NCBI RefSeq assembly: GCF_932526225.1
Contig: NC_064041.1
Coordinates: 7,523,042 to 7,587,041 of the forward strand
Direction of reading: 5' to 3'
DNA from: Nematostella vectensis
Lineage: Eukaryota > Cnidaria > Anthozoa > Actiniaria > Edwardsiidae
DNA: 64,000 nt
The notes under the pieces are model-generated. The model worked only from the letters and a program-made list of their open reading frames with translations, was not told where the DNA came from and did no database searches. The stretch's first letter is position 1; every line of letters starts with the position of its first letter. Positions 20,892 through 37,111 of the stretch are shown in pieces. The translations under genes and the position numbers were made by a program.

Positions 20892-23800
20892 TTAGTTTCG
20901 CTTAATAGCACGAATCTTGTATTTCTTTGGACTCTGCGTAAACCCCGAGTTGACCTCCATGGTAGGAGGCGGCTTCCCTTCTTCCCCAACGAAGCGGAAT
21001 TTGTGCAGCATCCAGGAGAGAAAGAGGAAGAGCTCGACTTTAGCGAGAGATTCACCAGCACACACACGTCTGCCCGCGGAGAATGGCAGAAAGTTCCCTT
21101 GGCTTGTGATCAGCTCACCTAAAGGGTAGACAAAGCAGGCATTAGGAATTGCAACGATTCGGCAATTATGTAGGACAAGGATTATTATATGGGTGCCGTC
21201 ACTTTAGCCCTCATTCCAATTCTTTTGATCCTTTTACTTGCCATAATCTTTGCTAACATCATCATCATCATCACAACTATCAGCGTCATTATCGCATCAC
21301 AACAATAATCATCGGAAGCATCTTTCTGACATCTTTCTTACCGCCATCATCATTAATATCATACCATTATGACCAAGATCATCATCATCAACAACAGAAG
21401 CATCACTATGCATAGATATATACCAGTTGTCTGTGCAAATGGCAAATTCAAAAATATATATATATATATAAATAGAACATACGACTTACCATTAAATGTA
21501 ATTGATATATGGTACTGACATTTTTTTAGTTTATTTACCACATTTATTTTAACAAATATTTACTACCCATAAGCAGCTTTCAGTCAATTGCCATTCACCG
21601 TTTATTTGCAGTGACAACCTTTATTGAAATAGGTGTATACAACAATAACAAACCTTTGTGGACTACCTGAAGAGGATTCTCCTAAGATATACCTTTGTCA
21701 GTGAGATGTCGGTGGGGGTTGAACTGTGTCGGGTTGTCCCAGCACCCCGGGTCCATATGGACAGACATCAAATCCACCAAGACAACCGTGTCCTTTGGCA
21801 CACGGTAACCACACAGCAACGTATCCTTCAGCGTGTAATGAGGAAGAGCCATATCGGCAACGTTTCCAACACGAAGGACTTCCATAATAGTGGCTTGAAT
21901 GATGGCTAACTGGGGTCGGTCGGCGAGTGTCGGCATTCGATCTGGTCCAATTACCTAAGCAAAGCAATTTTATGAAGGCAGTTTAGGAATCTCCAATCTT
22001 GCTATACGCGCGTGCAAGGACCTTGCAAGAATGTGCGCACGATAAACCGCAATGACAACGAAGCGCTGAGGCAAAGTTGTTTTTGATCTGAAATGGGTAA
22101 TGCTACACCTTTAAATGATCCTTTTCTATGAGCGTGATCCTATTCCTTGCATTGTTACATCGGGTAATTATATATTGAAAACGTCAAATGCTGTCGCAAG
22201 CGATTGACAAATGCTTTACCTGATCTAACTGTTGGTAAATCTCTTCCTGATACTCCGGATAGTTGACCAGGAACGTAATGGCCCAGCGAAGAGAGGTGCT
22301 GGTCGTCTCGTAGCCAGCAATGAACATGTCCCCAAGCTGGTTTAACAGGTAATCATCAGCCAGTAACACCTGCTTCTGCTCTTCGTTCTCAGCCTCAGCT
22401 TTTACTCTCTCTTGAAGTAAGGCAGTCATCAGATCACGCGCGGGTTGCGTGTCATCATACGTCTTCTTGCCTTGGTCTAGCAACATACGAAGAACATCAT
22501 ACGCTTTCTCATTCCCCTTTCTCATTTCTTTATACGCCTCGAACGGAAGATATTGTGCCCAAGAAAACAAGTCTAACAGCCCAATTGCAGCGGTCAATTC
22601 AGGATCGTCCATATCTGACACAACTCCACGGAAAAAACTGTCGAACGCTGGGTGCGTTGAGTTGAACTTATCGCCAAACGTTATTCCACAGATAACATCC
22701 GCTACGCTCTGCCTTATCTTATCCGCAGGGTCAAATGGTTGGCTTTGTTGGTCTTCAAAGTATTTCAACAGCTTTCTGGCTTGTTCTGCGACTCGAGACT
22801 CAAAGAGTGGGATGTCGCTCAGGTACTGACGAAGGGATGAGGTGAATAACTTGCGGTGCAGTCTCCATGCTGGCCCATAATTTCCAAGAGCTAAACCTTT
22901 ACCGCCTACACAAACAAGAAAAAGAGAAAAAAAAATTATTGGTAATGTGGTAAGGGTAACAACCAAGAGGTACTGGGTGTAAACTTGACGGGGAGGAGGG
23001 AGGGAGGGAGGGAGGGGGAGGAGGTGCGACAAAGCCCAACATATTTATACTCAAACACAACAAAGATCGAAATAGGCTACCCTAAAATACCCGAACCTAT
23101 GTACCCGATTTTCCCGATTTTGAAGCTTTTTTTAGTACCAAGCACCAGCTTCAAATCGAGACGACTGCAAGGGAGTTGTAAACAAAAAACTCTATATGAA
23201 AGCATGGAATTTAATTTCTGCGATAAAATGTCAAACTACACAATGAGTCTAATTCCTCATTTCTTTCACAGCAGGAGAAGACAACCGAAATTATATAAGC
23301 TGAAGAGATGAGAGGGCGGGGGTAGGGAGGGACGGAGAGGGGTAGGGTGGGAAGAGAAGAAAGCGGTGTAAGGAAAGAGAAGGATGAGAGAGGGAGGAGA
23401 TGATGGAGGGGGAGAGAGGGAAAAAGAACGGGGAAGAGTAAATTGAAGAGGCGGGAGAAGGGAGAAATAAAGGGAGAGGAGAAGAAGAGAAGAAAAGGAA
23501 AGTAGAGAAGGTGTAAGAAGGAGGCAAAGTGTTGTAACAGACAACATGTTTCCATAAAATAAGAAATAAAAGAGAGAAACAAATAAAATAAAAACAACTT
23601 ACTGACCTAAAGATGAGTCGATAAAACTGTAGAACGGAGGTCGGCCCGCATAATCTGCTGACCTGGTCACCAGCACTTCTTTCACGGCCTTGGGCGTGGT
23701 TACAAACACCATCCTAAAGCTGCCGGCTTGCACAGCAAATACACCTCCGTAAGCCCTCCTTAAGCTGAAACAAAGCGCGCTTTAATTAGAAACTTATTTA

Positions 23801-24901
23801 ATTAGAAACTTTTCATAGCCGTGTGGCAGGCCTCGAATTATTGGGAGGGGGGCTACGATACAGAAACATTAAAGAAAACATTGGTGGCACAGCCCCCACT
23901 ATTGGTCATTTCTGAATAAGGATGCTTTCTCCATTAACCAAAGATGGTCACAGTCAATGTTTTTCTCTTCTGATTACAATTTATAAAGTTTACGAAGCAC
24001 CTGCGGTACGGCAACCTTAAAAATGACATGAATCAGGCAGTTTTTTTCAAATAAGGAATATGTTAGTTTCCTTATATGGAAGTGACCCCGTTTGTCAAAA
24101 ACGACAATTTTTGGCTAAATTTTCTTGATATGTGACACCAAAAGTGAATAAGCGTGGAATGCTTGGGCTTCTTCTTATGTGACTGTTTGGTTTTCCGCAA
24201 ATATTCCTTACAAATTTTATCTGTTTCATGGTTGGTGATAAAGCTGCTTGATGGGCGAAAGGGGGGAGGGGGGGGGGGAGGTTGCGGGGAGAAGGGAGGT
24301 GGACGAGGGCACAAAACGATGAATTGTGTGACAACTTAGTGGTACTCGCATTGCTTTTCAAAAGAACAAAACTTTAAAAAGAATTGAGAAAATTAGATGT
24401 AAGAACCTGAGTTTCCTCCAAAATAGGGACTACGAATTCCTGTAAATCAATTGGAAAAAAAAAATCACTGTTGACGCCAGCCCTCGGTACACACTTTAGG
24501 GACCCATCGAAAAAAACTACCTCGCAAACATAATGGCTAAATAGGTCAGCAACAAAATAGCTATGACGTTAATGGGATTGTTTGTCTGGCGTGATCACTC
24601 ATTTGATTGATGGAATACGCAATTCAATTTTGCTGTTCAATGAACAAGGAGAATAAAGCAGCGCAGTCATCTTAATAAACCGTTACCTTTTGGTCATATT
24701 TCGTAAATCTTCTTCCCTGTAGTCGAAGTTCATAAAATTTCCGATCACGGGAAGTCTGGTGTACCGAGGTCCCGGAGGCATGCCTCGAAACTCGTACAAA
24801 CCCAATACGAAGTTCAGCAGGAGTGCGAATAACACGAAAAGAAAGACATTACTCAAAGTTAGGAGCTGAGTGAGCGAAGAAAGTAGCTCAAGAGGCGCCA
24901 T
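20892..24901 (-). CDS. Cytochrome P450 gene A (515 aa, microsomal, clan 2-like)
   Basis: Haem-thiolate mono-oxygenase, probably anchored in the ER membrane and fed by P450 reductase; substrate unknown. Five exons in phase: 24687-24901, 23607-23764, 22220-22905, 21693-21954 and 20892-21118, total 1548 nt. Residues 10-40 form a hydrophobic anchor, followed by the hinge [14 protein letters not shown]. The I-helix AGYETTSTS lies near 321, the ExxR pair near E378/R381 (EVLR), [10 protein letters not shown] is the PERF-type region, and the haem loop [13 protein letters not shown] has Cys460. All core motifs are intact. General resemblance is to the CYP1/CYP17/CYP21-type clan 2 enzymes; I cannot give a subfamily. 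It lies head-to-head with gene B across 348 bp. Intron 4 carries a MITE and intron 2 a long polypurine tract. Confidence 0.95.
21415..21645. mobile_element. MITE, Tc/mariner-like, copy 2 (P450 A intron 4)
   Basis: The right end TTTATTGAAATAGGTGTATA matches the copies at 1057-1264 and 47471-47733. The left end near TATACCAGTTGTCTGTGCAA is eroded. The core includes AT and ATG microsatellites. Confidence 0.5.
22988..23530. repeat. G-rich and purine-rich tracts in P450 A intron 2
   Basis: At 22988-23025 a (GGGA)n-like run contains many GGG blocks able to form a G-quadruplex on the plus strand. From about 23310 to 23525 the plus strand is nearly all purine (GAGAGGG-type). On the gene's own strand this is a pyrimidine tract, as in intron 2 of P450 B. 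Confidence 0.75.
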
Positions 24902-25249
24902 GTTCGTCTGTTTACTTCGGCAAGCAACGGGAAGTTTATTTTGAAAAACTCACATGACTCATAACTTATTCATATCATCAATACCTTTAAATTTTATGTT
25001 TACTATGACGTAATGATTTTGTAAGTTTAAGTCTGCACTGCACACCCCTTGTACTTCATTATTTTACAAAACGAAATCAAGAAATAAAATTTATAAATAA
25101 AGAAATCCTTAGCGAATCGATCTGTGAAATAAAAGTCGTAGACTCTCTTGAATTAGGTGCGTGACACAAGGAGTGTTGCGTAACCATTCAATTGTAAAGT
25201 GCGACTAGATTTGCATTTCTGGGTCAACTAGCTGTAAATCGATCAGAAC
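24902..25249. promoter_or_regulatory. 348-bp divergent promoter region of the P450 pair
   Basis: The two start codons face away from each other at 24901 and 25250, so all core promoter elements for both genes must lie here or in the genes. The region is AT-rich. No specific factor site is claimed. Confidence 0.6.
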
Positions 25250-29950
<4,701 letters not shown>

Positions 29951-30441
29951 AGAATGCAAGTACTTTGATTTTAGCAGGATGAGCACGGATTATTTAAACC
30001 TAATATTAAAACTTTTTAATTAAATATTTTTCAGTCGCGGATCAGTAAATAATATCAATTCACAGGTACATTGGAGTATGGGATGTATTTGTTTAGACGA
30101 CTCTGTCAGGCGCGTTAGGATTGGCCGAGGGGGGGAGGGGGTGCGCAGTCATAGGTATCATATGGAAAAAGCATAGTATTTGAAGATTTCTTAATAAAAA
30201 AAATTTCCCCCTTTTTGTCCGCCAAGGGGGGGGGGGGGCACCCCTACCTGTGTACGCGCCTGTCTGTATATGCAAGTTATAAGATGGATTTTGCCCTTGG
30301 CTCAGACACGCTGCTTATTATGGTTGGCGAGTGTTCTTATTGATTATTGTATTCTACTTTTTATTACAACTTCTTTGCTTAAATTACTTTACATACCATG
30401 AGTATGACTTATTTTACAGTCGTTTGTCAATCGACTGTAGT
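29951..30441. other. Spacer 3' of P450 B; no gene seen
   Basis: It contains ATTAAA-type signals just after the P450 B stop (about 30005) and a G-run at 30226-30238. No further coding signal is visible. Confidence 0.5.
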
Positions 30442-33400
30442 TATCAGGTTCTCAGGTCAGGTAGAGTCGTAATCAGGTCCGTCACTTGGATAGAGTCGTA
30501 ATCAGGTCAGTCAAGTTGATTAGAGTCGTAATCAGGTCAGTCAGGTTGGGTATAGTCGTAATCAGGTCAGTCAGGTTGGATAGAGTCGTAATCAGGTCAG
30601 TCAGCTTGGATAGATTCGTAATCAGGTCAGTCAGCTTGGATAGAGTCATAATCAGGTCAGTCAGGTTGGATAGAGTCGTAATCAGGTCAGTCAGGTTGGA
30701 TGGGGTCGAAATCAGGTCACTCAGGTTGGTTAGAGTCGTAATCAGGTCAGTTAGATTAAAAAGAGTCGTAATCAGGTCAGTCAGGTTGGATAGAGTCGTA
30801 ATCAGGTCAGTCAGATTGAAAAGAGTCGTCCGGTCAGGTCAGTCAGGTTGGATAGAGTCGTAATCAGGTCGCTCAGGTTGGATAGAGTCATAATCAGGTC
30901 AGTCAGGTTGGATAGAGTCGTAATCAGTTCAGTCAGATTGAAAAGAGTCGTAATCAGGTCAGTCAGGTTGGATAGAGTCGAAATCAGGTCACTCAGGTTG
31001 GTTAGAGTCGTAATCAGGTCAGTTAGATTAAAAAGAGTCGTAATCAGGTCCGTCAGGTTGGATAGAGTCGTAATCAGGTCAGTCAGATTGAAAAGAGTCG
31101 TCCGGTCAGGTCAGTCAGGTTGAAAAGAGTCGTAATCAGGTCAGTCAGATTGGATAGAGTCGTAATCAGGTCAGTCAGCTTGGATAGAGTCGTAATCAGG
31201 TCAGCCAGATTGAAAAGAGTCGTAATCAGGTCAGTCAGGTTGGATAGAGTCGTAATCAGGTCAATCAGATTGAAAAGAGTCGTCCGGTCAGGTCAGTCAG
31301 GTTGGATAGAGTCGTAATCAGTTCAGTCAGATTGAAAAGAGTCGTAATCAGGTCAGTCAGGTTGGATAGAGTCGAAATCAGGTCACTCAGGTTGGTTAGA
31401 GTCGTAATCAGGTCAGTTAGATTGAAAAGAGTCGTAATCAGGTCCGTCAGGTTGGATAGAGTCGTAATCAGGTCAGTCAGATTGAAAAGAGTCGTCCGGT
31501 CAGGTCAGTCAGGTTGGATAGAGTCGTAATCAGGTCGCTTAGGTTGGGCAGAGTCGTAATCAGGTCAGTCAGGTTGAAAAGAGTCGTAATCAGGTCAGTC
31601 AGATTGGATAGAGTCGTAATCAGGTCAGTCAGCTTGGATAGAGTCGTAATCAGGTCAGCCAGATTGAAAAGAGTCGTAATCAGGTCCGTCAGGTTGGATA
31701 GAGTCGTAATCAGGTCAGTCAGATTGAAAAGAGTCGTCCGGTCAGGTCAGTCAGGTTGGATAGAGTCGTAATCAGGTCGCTTAGGTTGGGCAGAGTCGTA
31801 ATCAGGTCAGCCAGGTTGAAAAGAGTCGTAATCAGGTCAGTCAGATTGGATAGAGTCGTAATCAGGTCAGTCAGCTTGGATAGAGTCGTAATCAGGTCAG
31901 CCAGATTGAAAAGAGTCGTAATCAGGTCAGTCAGGTTGGATAGAGTCGTAATCAGGTCAGTCAGATTGAAAAGAGTCGTCCGGTCAGGTCAGTCAGGTTG
32001 GATAGAGTCGTAATCAGGTCACTCAGGTTGGGTAGAGTCGTAATCAGGTCAGTCAGGTTGGATAGAGTCGTAATCAGGTCAGTCAGATTAGATAGAGTCG
32101 TAATCACGTCAGTCAGCTTGGATAGAGTCGTAATCAGGTCAGTCAGATTGGTTAGAGTCGTTATCAGGTCAGTCAGGTTGGGTAGAGTCGTAATCAGGTC
32201 AGTCAGATTGGTTAGAGTCGTAATCAGGTCAGTCAGCTTGGATAGAGTCATTCTTAGGTAAGTCAGGTTGGATAGAGTCATAATCAGGTCAGTCAGATTG
32301 GTTAAAGTCGTAATCAGGTCAGTCAGGTTGGGTGGAGTCGTATTCAGGTCAGTCAGGTTGGGTATAGTCGTTATCAGGTCAGTCAGGTTGGGTAGAGTCG
32401 TAAACAGGTCAGGGTCAGGTTGGTTAAAGTCGTAATCAGGTTAGTCAGGTTGGGTAGAGTCGTTTTCAGGTCAGTCAGGTTGGGTAGAGTCGTATTCAGG
32501 TCAGTCAGGTTGGATAGAGTCATTCTTAGGTAAGTCAGGTTGGTTAAAGTCGTAATCAGGTCAGTCAGGTTGGTTAGAGTCGTATTCAGGTCAATCAGGA
32601 TGTGTAGAGTCGTATTCAGGTCAGTCAGGTTGGGTATTACGACTCTATCCAATCTGACTGACCTGATTATGACTCTATCCAACCTGACTGACCTGATTAC
32701 GACTCTACCCAACCTGAGTGACCTGATTACGACTCTATCCAACCTGACTGACCTGACCGGACGACTCTTTTCAATCTGATTGACCTGATTACGACTCTAT
32801 CCAATCTGACTGACCTGATTACGACTCTTTTCAATCTGGCTGACCTGATTACGACTCTATCCAAGCTGACTGACCTGATTACGACTCTATCCAATCTGAC
32901 TGACCTGATTACGACTCTTTTCAACCTGACTGACCTGACCGGACGACTCTTTTCAATCTGACTGACCTGATTACGACTCTATCCAACCTGACGGACCTGA
33001 TTACGACTCCCGACCAGAGTATGACCCGGATGGACCCGGACGGACTCGAGCAACCCAACCAAACTAATACCCGAGTATGCTCTACCTCTCCAGACTGACC
33101 TGAGTACTACTCTATCCAAGCTGACTGACCTGAATACGACTTTAACCAACCTGACACTGACCTGATTACGACTCTACCCAACCTGACTGACCTGATTACG
33201 ACTTTAACCAACCTGACACTGACCTGATTACGACTCTACCCAACCTGACTGACCTGATTACGACTCTATCCAAGCTGACTGACCTGATTACGACTCTACC
33301 CAACCTGACTGACCTGATAACGACTCTACCCAACCTGACTGACCTAACCAATCTGACTGACCTGACTACGACTCTATCCAAGCTGACTGACCTGATTACG

Positions 33401-34127
33401 ACTCTAACCAATCTGACTGACTTGATTACGACTCTACCCAACCTGACTGACCTGGTAAGGACTCTAACCAACCTGACTGACCTGAATACGACTCTATCCA
33501 ACCTGACTGGCCTGAATACGACTCTACCCAACCTGACTGACCTGAATACGACTCTACCCAACCTGACTGACCTGATTACGACTTTAACCAACCTGACACT
33601 GACCTGAATACGACTCTACCCAACCTGACTGACCTGATTACGACTTTAACCAACCTGACACTGACCGGATTACGACTCTACCCAACCTGACTGACCTGAA
33701 TACGACTCTACCCAACCTGACTGACCTGATAACGACTATACCCAACCTGACTGACCTGAATACGACTCTACACATCCTGATTGACCTGAATACGACTCTA
33801 ACCAACCTGACTGACCTGATTACGACTTTAACCAACCTGACTTACCTAAGAATGACTCTATCCAACCTGACTGACCTGAATACGACTCTACCCAACCTGA
33901 CTGACCTGAATACGACTCTACCCAACCTGACTAACCTGATTACGACTTTAACCAACCTGACACTGACCTGATTACGACTCTACCCAACCTGACTGACCTG
34001 ATAACGACTATACCCAACCTGACTGACCTGAATACGACTCCACCCAACCTGACTGACCTGATTACGACTTTAACCAATCTGACTGACCTGATTATGACTC
34101 TATCCAACCTGACTTACCTAAGAATGA
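30442..34127. repeat. 30-bp minisatellite in two opposed arms (giant inverted repeat)
   Basis: From 30442 to about 32636 a unit with GAGTCGTAATCAGGTCAGTC repeats in plus orientation. From about 32637 to 34127 the reverse complement unit (GACTGACCTGATTACGACTC) repeats. The arms meet with no spacer. The left arm has higher-order blocks of about 242 bp marked by CGTCCGGTCAGG, and the mirror mark CCGGACGACTC occurs in the right arm near 32757 and 32938. A non-repeat patch lies at about 33007-33105. ORFs in all frames are artefacts of the unit length, 30 bp. Confidence 0.96.
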
Positions 34128-34215
34128 CTCCAACAGAGCCACAGGGGCTTAATCTAAGTGTAACATTATTCTTGTTGTTCCTTCACGAGTTTAGGTCTGC
34201 TGTTGTTCCGTGTAA

Positions 34216-35175
34216 TTAAGGGGGAGCCATGTCCACACTGTTACCCCTATGTCTGTCCCTAACCCCGCTCCACAACCTCTTGTCCATCTTTATGTAAATA
34301 ATTGGAAGGAGCAGAGCGCTTGTAAAAGACAGGGAATTTGACCAAAAATATGCACATAAGGACACCAAATTGGGACTCTGCGAAATGACAATAATGCTGA
34401 TTCCTGATGGCAGCCAGGTCAAGATATAAGTGAGGATTATCGCGCCACACACCTTAGTAAAGTCTACTTCAGCCTGGGCGCGCACTACTCCATATAGCGC
34501 CTCTATCTGCTGCCGATGTGCGCGCACTGTCCACGTTGCCTTGAGAAGACTTGCTATGGTGCAATTACAACAGAAAGCTATGTACAGCGCTATTATCACA
34601 ACTCGAGAAACGTCAGCGTTTTGGTTTTCGGGCACGAGAGACAAGTCTTGCTGTAAACATATTCGAGCACAGGTAGTTTTAGTTGGGCCATAGAATAACA
34701 GTGTTGCTAAAAACACGGACATGCCCCAAGCAAACGCGATTAGCAAATACGAGCGTGATATCGTCAGTTTTCTTTGCGTCGGGAACTTCGTCAAGGCTTC
34801 GTATCGATCATATCCGATCATGGCTAACGTAGCTAGAGTAGCGAAGTTTGCTCCAAAGAGCACAACAAGTCTTGATGTGTAGAAAGTATTAGTCACACTG
34901 TCGCATGCCAAGTATCGGTCAAGGTTCCTAATAGTTGAACACTGCAACGGGATACTCGCTAACATCACGAGACTTGACGCCACAAGGTTGAAGATCAGAA
35001 TCTTGTCAGGCGATTTATTTTGGGTCCATATACAGTTTGTGGCATAGCCAAGGATGATATTCGCGATGAGAGCAAAAGTCCCTATAACGGCTAGGCATCC
35101 CACATGGATAGAACTGGCACATAGGTCTAGCTCAGTAGGAGAAGTGCAGTTAGGTGGAGAACTTGTGTTATCCAT
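34216..35175 (-). CDS. Class A (rhodopsin-like) GPCR, intronless, 319 aa, orphan
   Basis: A seven-helix receptor in one exon. TM1 is about residues 25-47, TM2 58-80, TM3 100-122 ending in DRY at 123-125, TM4 143-163, TM5 190-213, TM6 242-262 with TWLP, and TM7 272-296. Cys91 at the head of TM3 and Cys169/Cys173 in loop 2 can form the usual disulphide. The N-terminus has two N-glycosylation sequons (NTS, NCT). Two signature positions are off: the TM2 Asp is Ser68 and the TM7 NPxxY Asn is Leu290 (LPIIY). Both belong to the family's sodium/activation network, so signalling may be atypical. The ligand is unknown. Three diverged tandem modules lie directly upstream of the start. Confidence 0.9.
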   Translation of the reverse strand: MDNTSSPPNCTSPTELDLCASSIHVGCLAVIGTFALIANIILGYATNCIWTQNKSPDKILIFNLVASSLVMLASIPLQCSTIRNLDRYLACDSVTNTFYTSRLVVLFGANFATLATLAMIGYDRYEALTKFPTQRKLTISRSYLLIAFAWGMSVFLATLLFYGPTKTTCARICLQQDLSLVPENQNADVSRVVIIALYIAFCCNCTIASLLKATWTVRAHRQQIEALYGVVRAQAEVDFTKVCGAIILTYILTWLPSGISIIVISQSPNLVSLCAYFWSNSLSFTSALLLPIIYIKMDKRLWSGVRDRHRGNSVDMAPP

Positions 35176-35235
35176 AACACTGATAGCACGCGCACGGTTA
35201 AATCACATTAGGGAACTCTTCTTACTCGATTTCCA

Positions 35236-35590
35236 ACAAGGGTAAAAAATCAGTTTGTAACCCAGAAGAGTGAGATATAGTTGAAGTGTAACTTGTTTTG
35301 GTTATAACCCTTTGGTTATAACATGCACACGGTAATTTCACAGTAGGATGCTAACTCTAGCACTTAATCGATTCACGACAAGGGTATAATGCACAGTGTA
35401 ACCCAATTAAGCGAGAGATAGTTGAAGTGGAACTTGTAATGGTCATACTCCTTGATGACGTGCTATTTATTTCACAATAGGATGCTAACTCAAGTATGCA
35501 CGACAAGGATATAATGCACAGTGTAACCCAGTTAAGTGAGATATCGTTGAAGTGGGACTTTAATATCACAGCGGGAGTAATGCATAACGT
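35236..35590. repeat. Three diverged tandem modules 5' of the GPCR gene
   Basis: Three related stretches begin near 35236, 35378 and 35500. They share ACAAGG(G/A)TATAATGCACAG, GTAACCCA(G/A)TTAAG and GATAGTTGAAGTGGAACTT. They lie within 420 bp of the GPCR start codon on its upstream side. Confidence 0.7.
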
Positions 35591-37111
35591 ACCCTAGAGC
35601 TATAGTATTTCGTGCAAAGCGTGTGAGTGAAATGAGTCTCAATGGTTGTAACGAGAGTGTCAAAAATGTCGGGCAATTATTGACGTGGGCTAGGAGTATT
35701 TTTATGGGTCTGTAAAATTGGCAATAAAGTGGAATTAAGATTTAAATATAAAACTAATGATAAGTAGAGTTCTTTGCAGGAGGCGAATTCTTTACACGGA
35801 AAACTTAATTCATCGGATAATCGGCCGCCATGTTGACGTCACAGCACGTATGCCGAAAGGAATCTAATGTTTTCCGCGATAACATCATCCCACCACGCAC
35901 AGCAGGCTAAAGTCTATTTTTTTCCTAAGATCCCAATGATATTTTAGTATGCCTCAGCAAGGTAATACAGTGTAACATTTTTAGCGGATACCCTACGTAA
36001 GCAGAAACTTTACTCGGTTCCGAGTGTACAATATACCCCTATTAAGCAGACGAGGACACGGTTTTACAGTCCGTCAACAATCTCTGTAGAATTTTTGTGT
36101 CGTCAAAATTTGCAACTTTCAGCTGTAAAAAAGGTGTACCGTTTTGGCGTTTTGGCGGGGCGTGTGAGCTGTTCCATCACAAACGAAATAATAAAATGTT
36201 TCTATTCAAGCAGACTCATACCAAAGCGCTAAAACTCTTTCGTTTTTTTCATAATCTCTTACAGTTTATTACGGGATAAATTCCTTACAGTTTATTACGG
36301 AATAAATTCCTTTTTTCGGAATTTCAAGTTATAAAGCATACTAAGTATCTTTAACATATTAAGCCCTTAACCCCCTGTACCGGCCCGTGAGAAGTAAAGT
36401 AAAACCCGCGTGTAAAAAAAAAAAAACCCAAAGAAGCAAACTGTTATATTTACATTTTGGGGTACTTACTGACAGGTCAGGCTAAATATAAATTCATTTT
36501 TATCAATTATTTATCTTATCAGGGAATCTATTAATTTAAATACCTTTATTTTATTTACTTTTATTTTATTATATATACTTTTAGAGGCCCTGATTCACCC
36601 TCTCCAAAAGAGGCCATTTCATGTAATACTGCGTATATAATGTTATTTATATGGAAAAGCAGATACTTAAAATGGAATTCATTATAAAATTTGGTTTAAG
36701 TTTTAGGAAATGATGTTTTTGCTTTTAAAAGTAGCCAAATTTTGAAAGCCCATATCACAGCTGTACGCTATTGATGGGCTTCAGCAAGGAATCAATGGTA
36801 GAAAAGGGCGGAAACTCCCGCCAAGAAACGCATTAAACATAATGCACTTAGTGGGAACGTGAGGAAAAACATATCCTAACAGTTTTACTTTTCTAAAAGT
36901 GAAAAAAAAAGATTCCGGTATATACTTCTTAGAACAGAAAAAAGGCCTGCTACTTAGGCTAGGAACAGCATAAACAAGTGGGAAATGTTTTTTTCACGCG
37001 GAGTTGACACTATCCGAGAAAGTTGTTTTCTATAATTGGGGGTCCTGTGATGTGAGCCCTCGTCCCAGAGCTATCCGGCCTTTGCGCGGCCACAGGATTC
37101 CCAATATTCAA
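35591..37111. other. Spacer upstream of the GPCR; no gene seen
   Basis: AT-rich, with short direct repeats (TTACAGTTTATTACGGAATAAATTCC near 36260-36310, given here only by its first bases and position). No conserved coding motif was found in either strand. Confidence 0.5.

Noticed and set aside
30486-33835. Val-Ile-Arg repeat ORFs on both strands
   Set aside because: The 30-bp unit is divisible by three, so frames stay open; there is no start context or non-repeat part.
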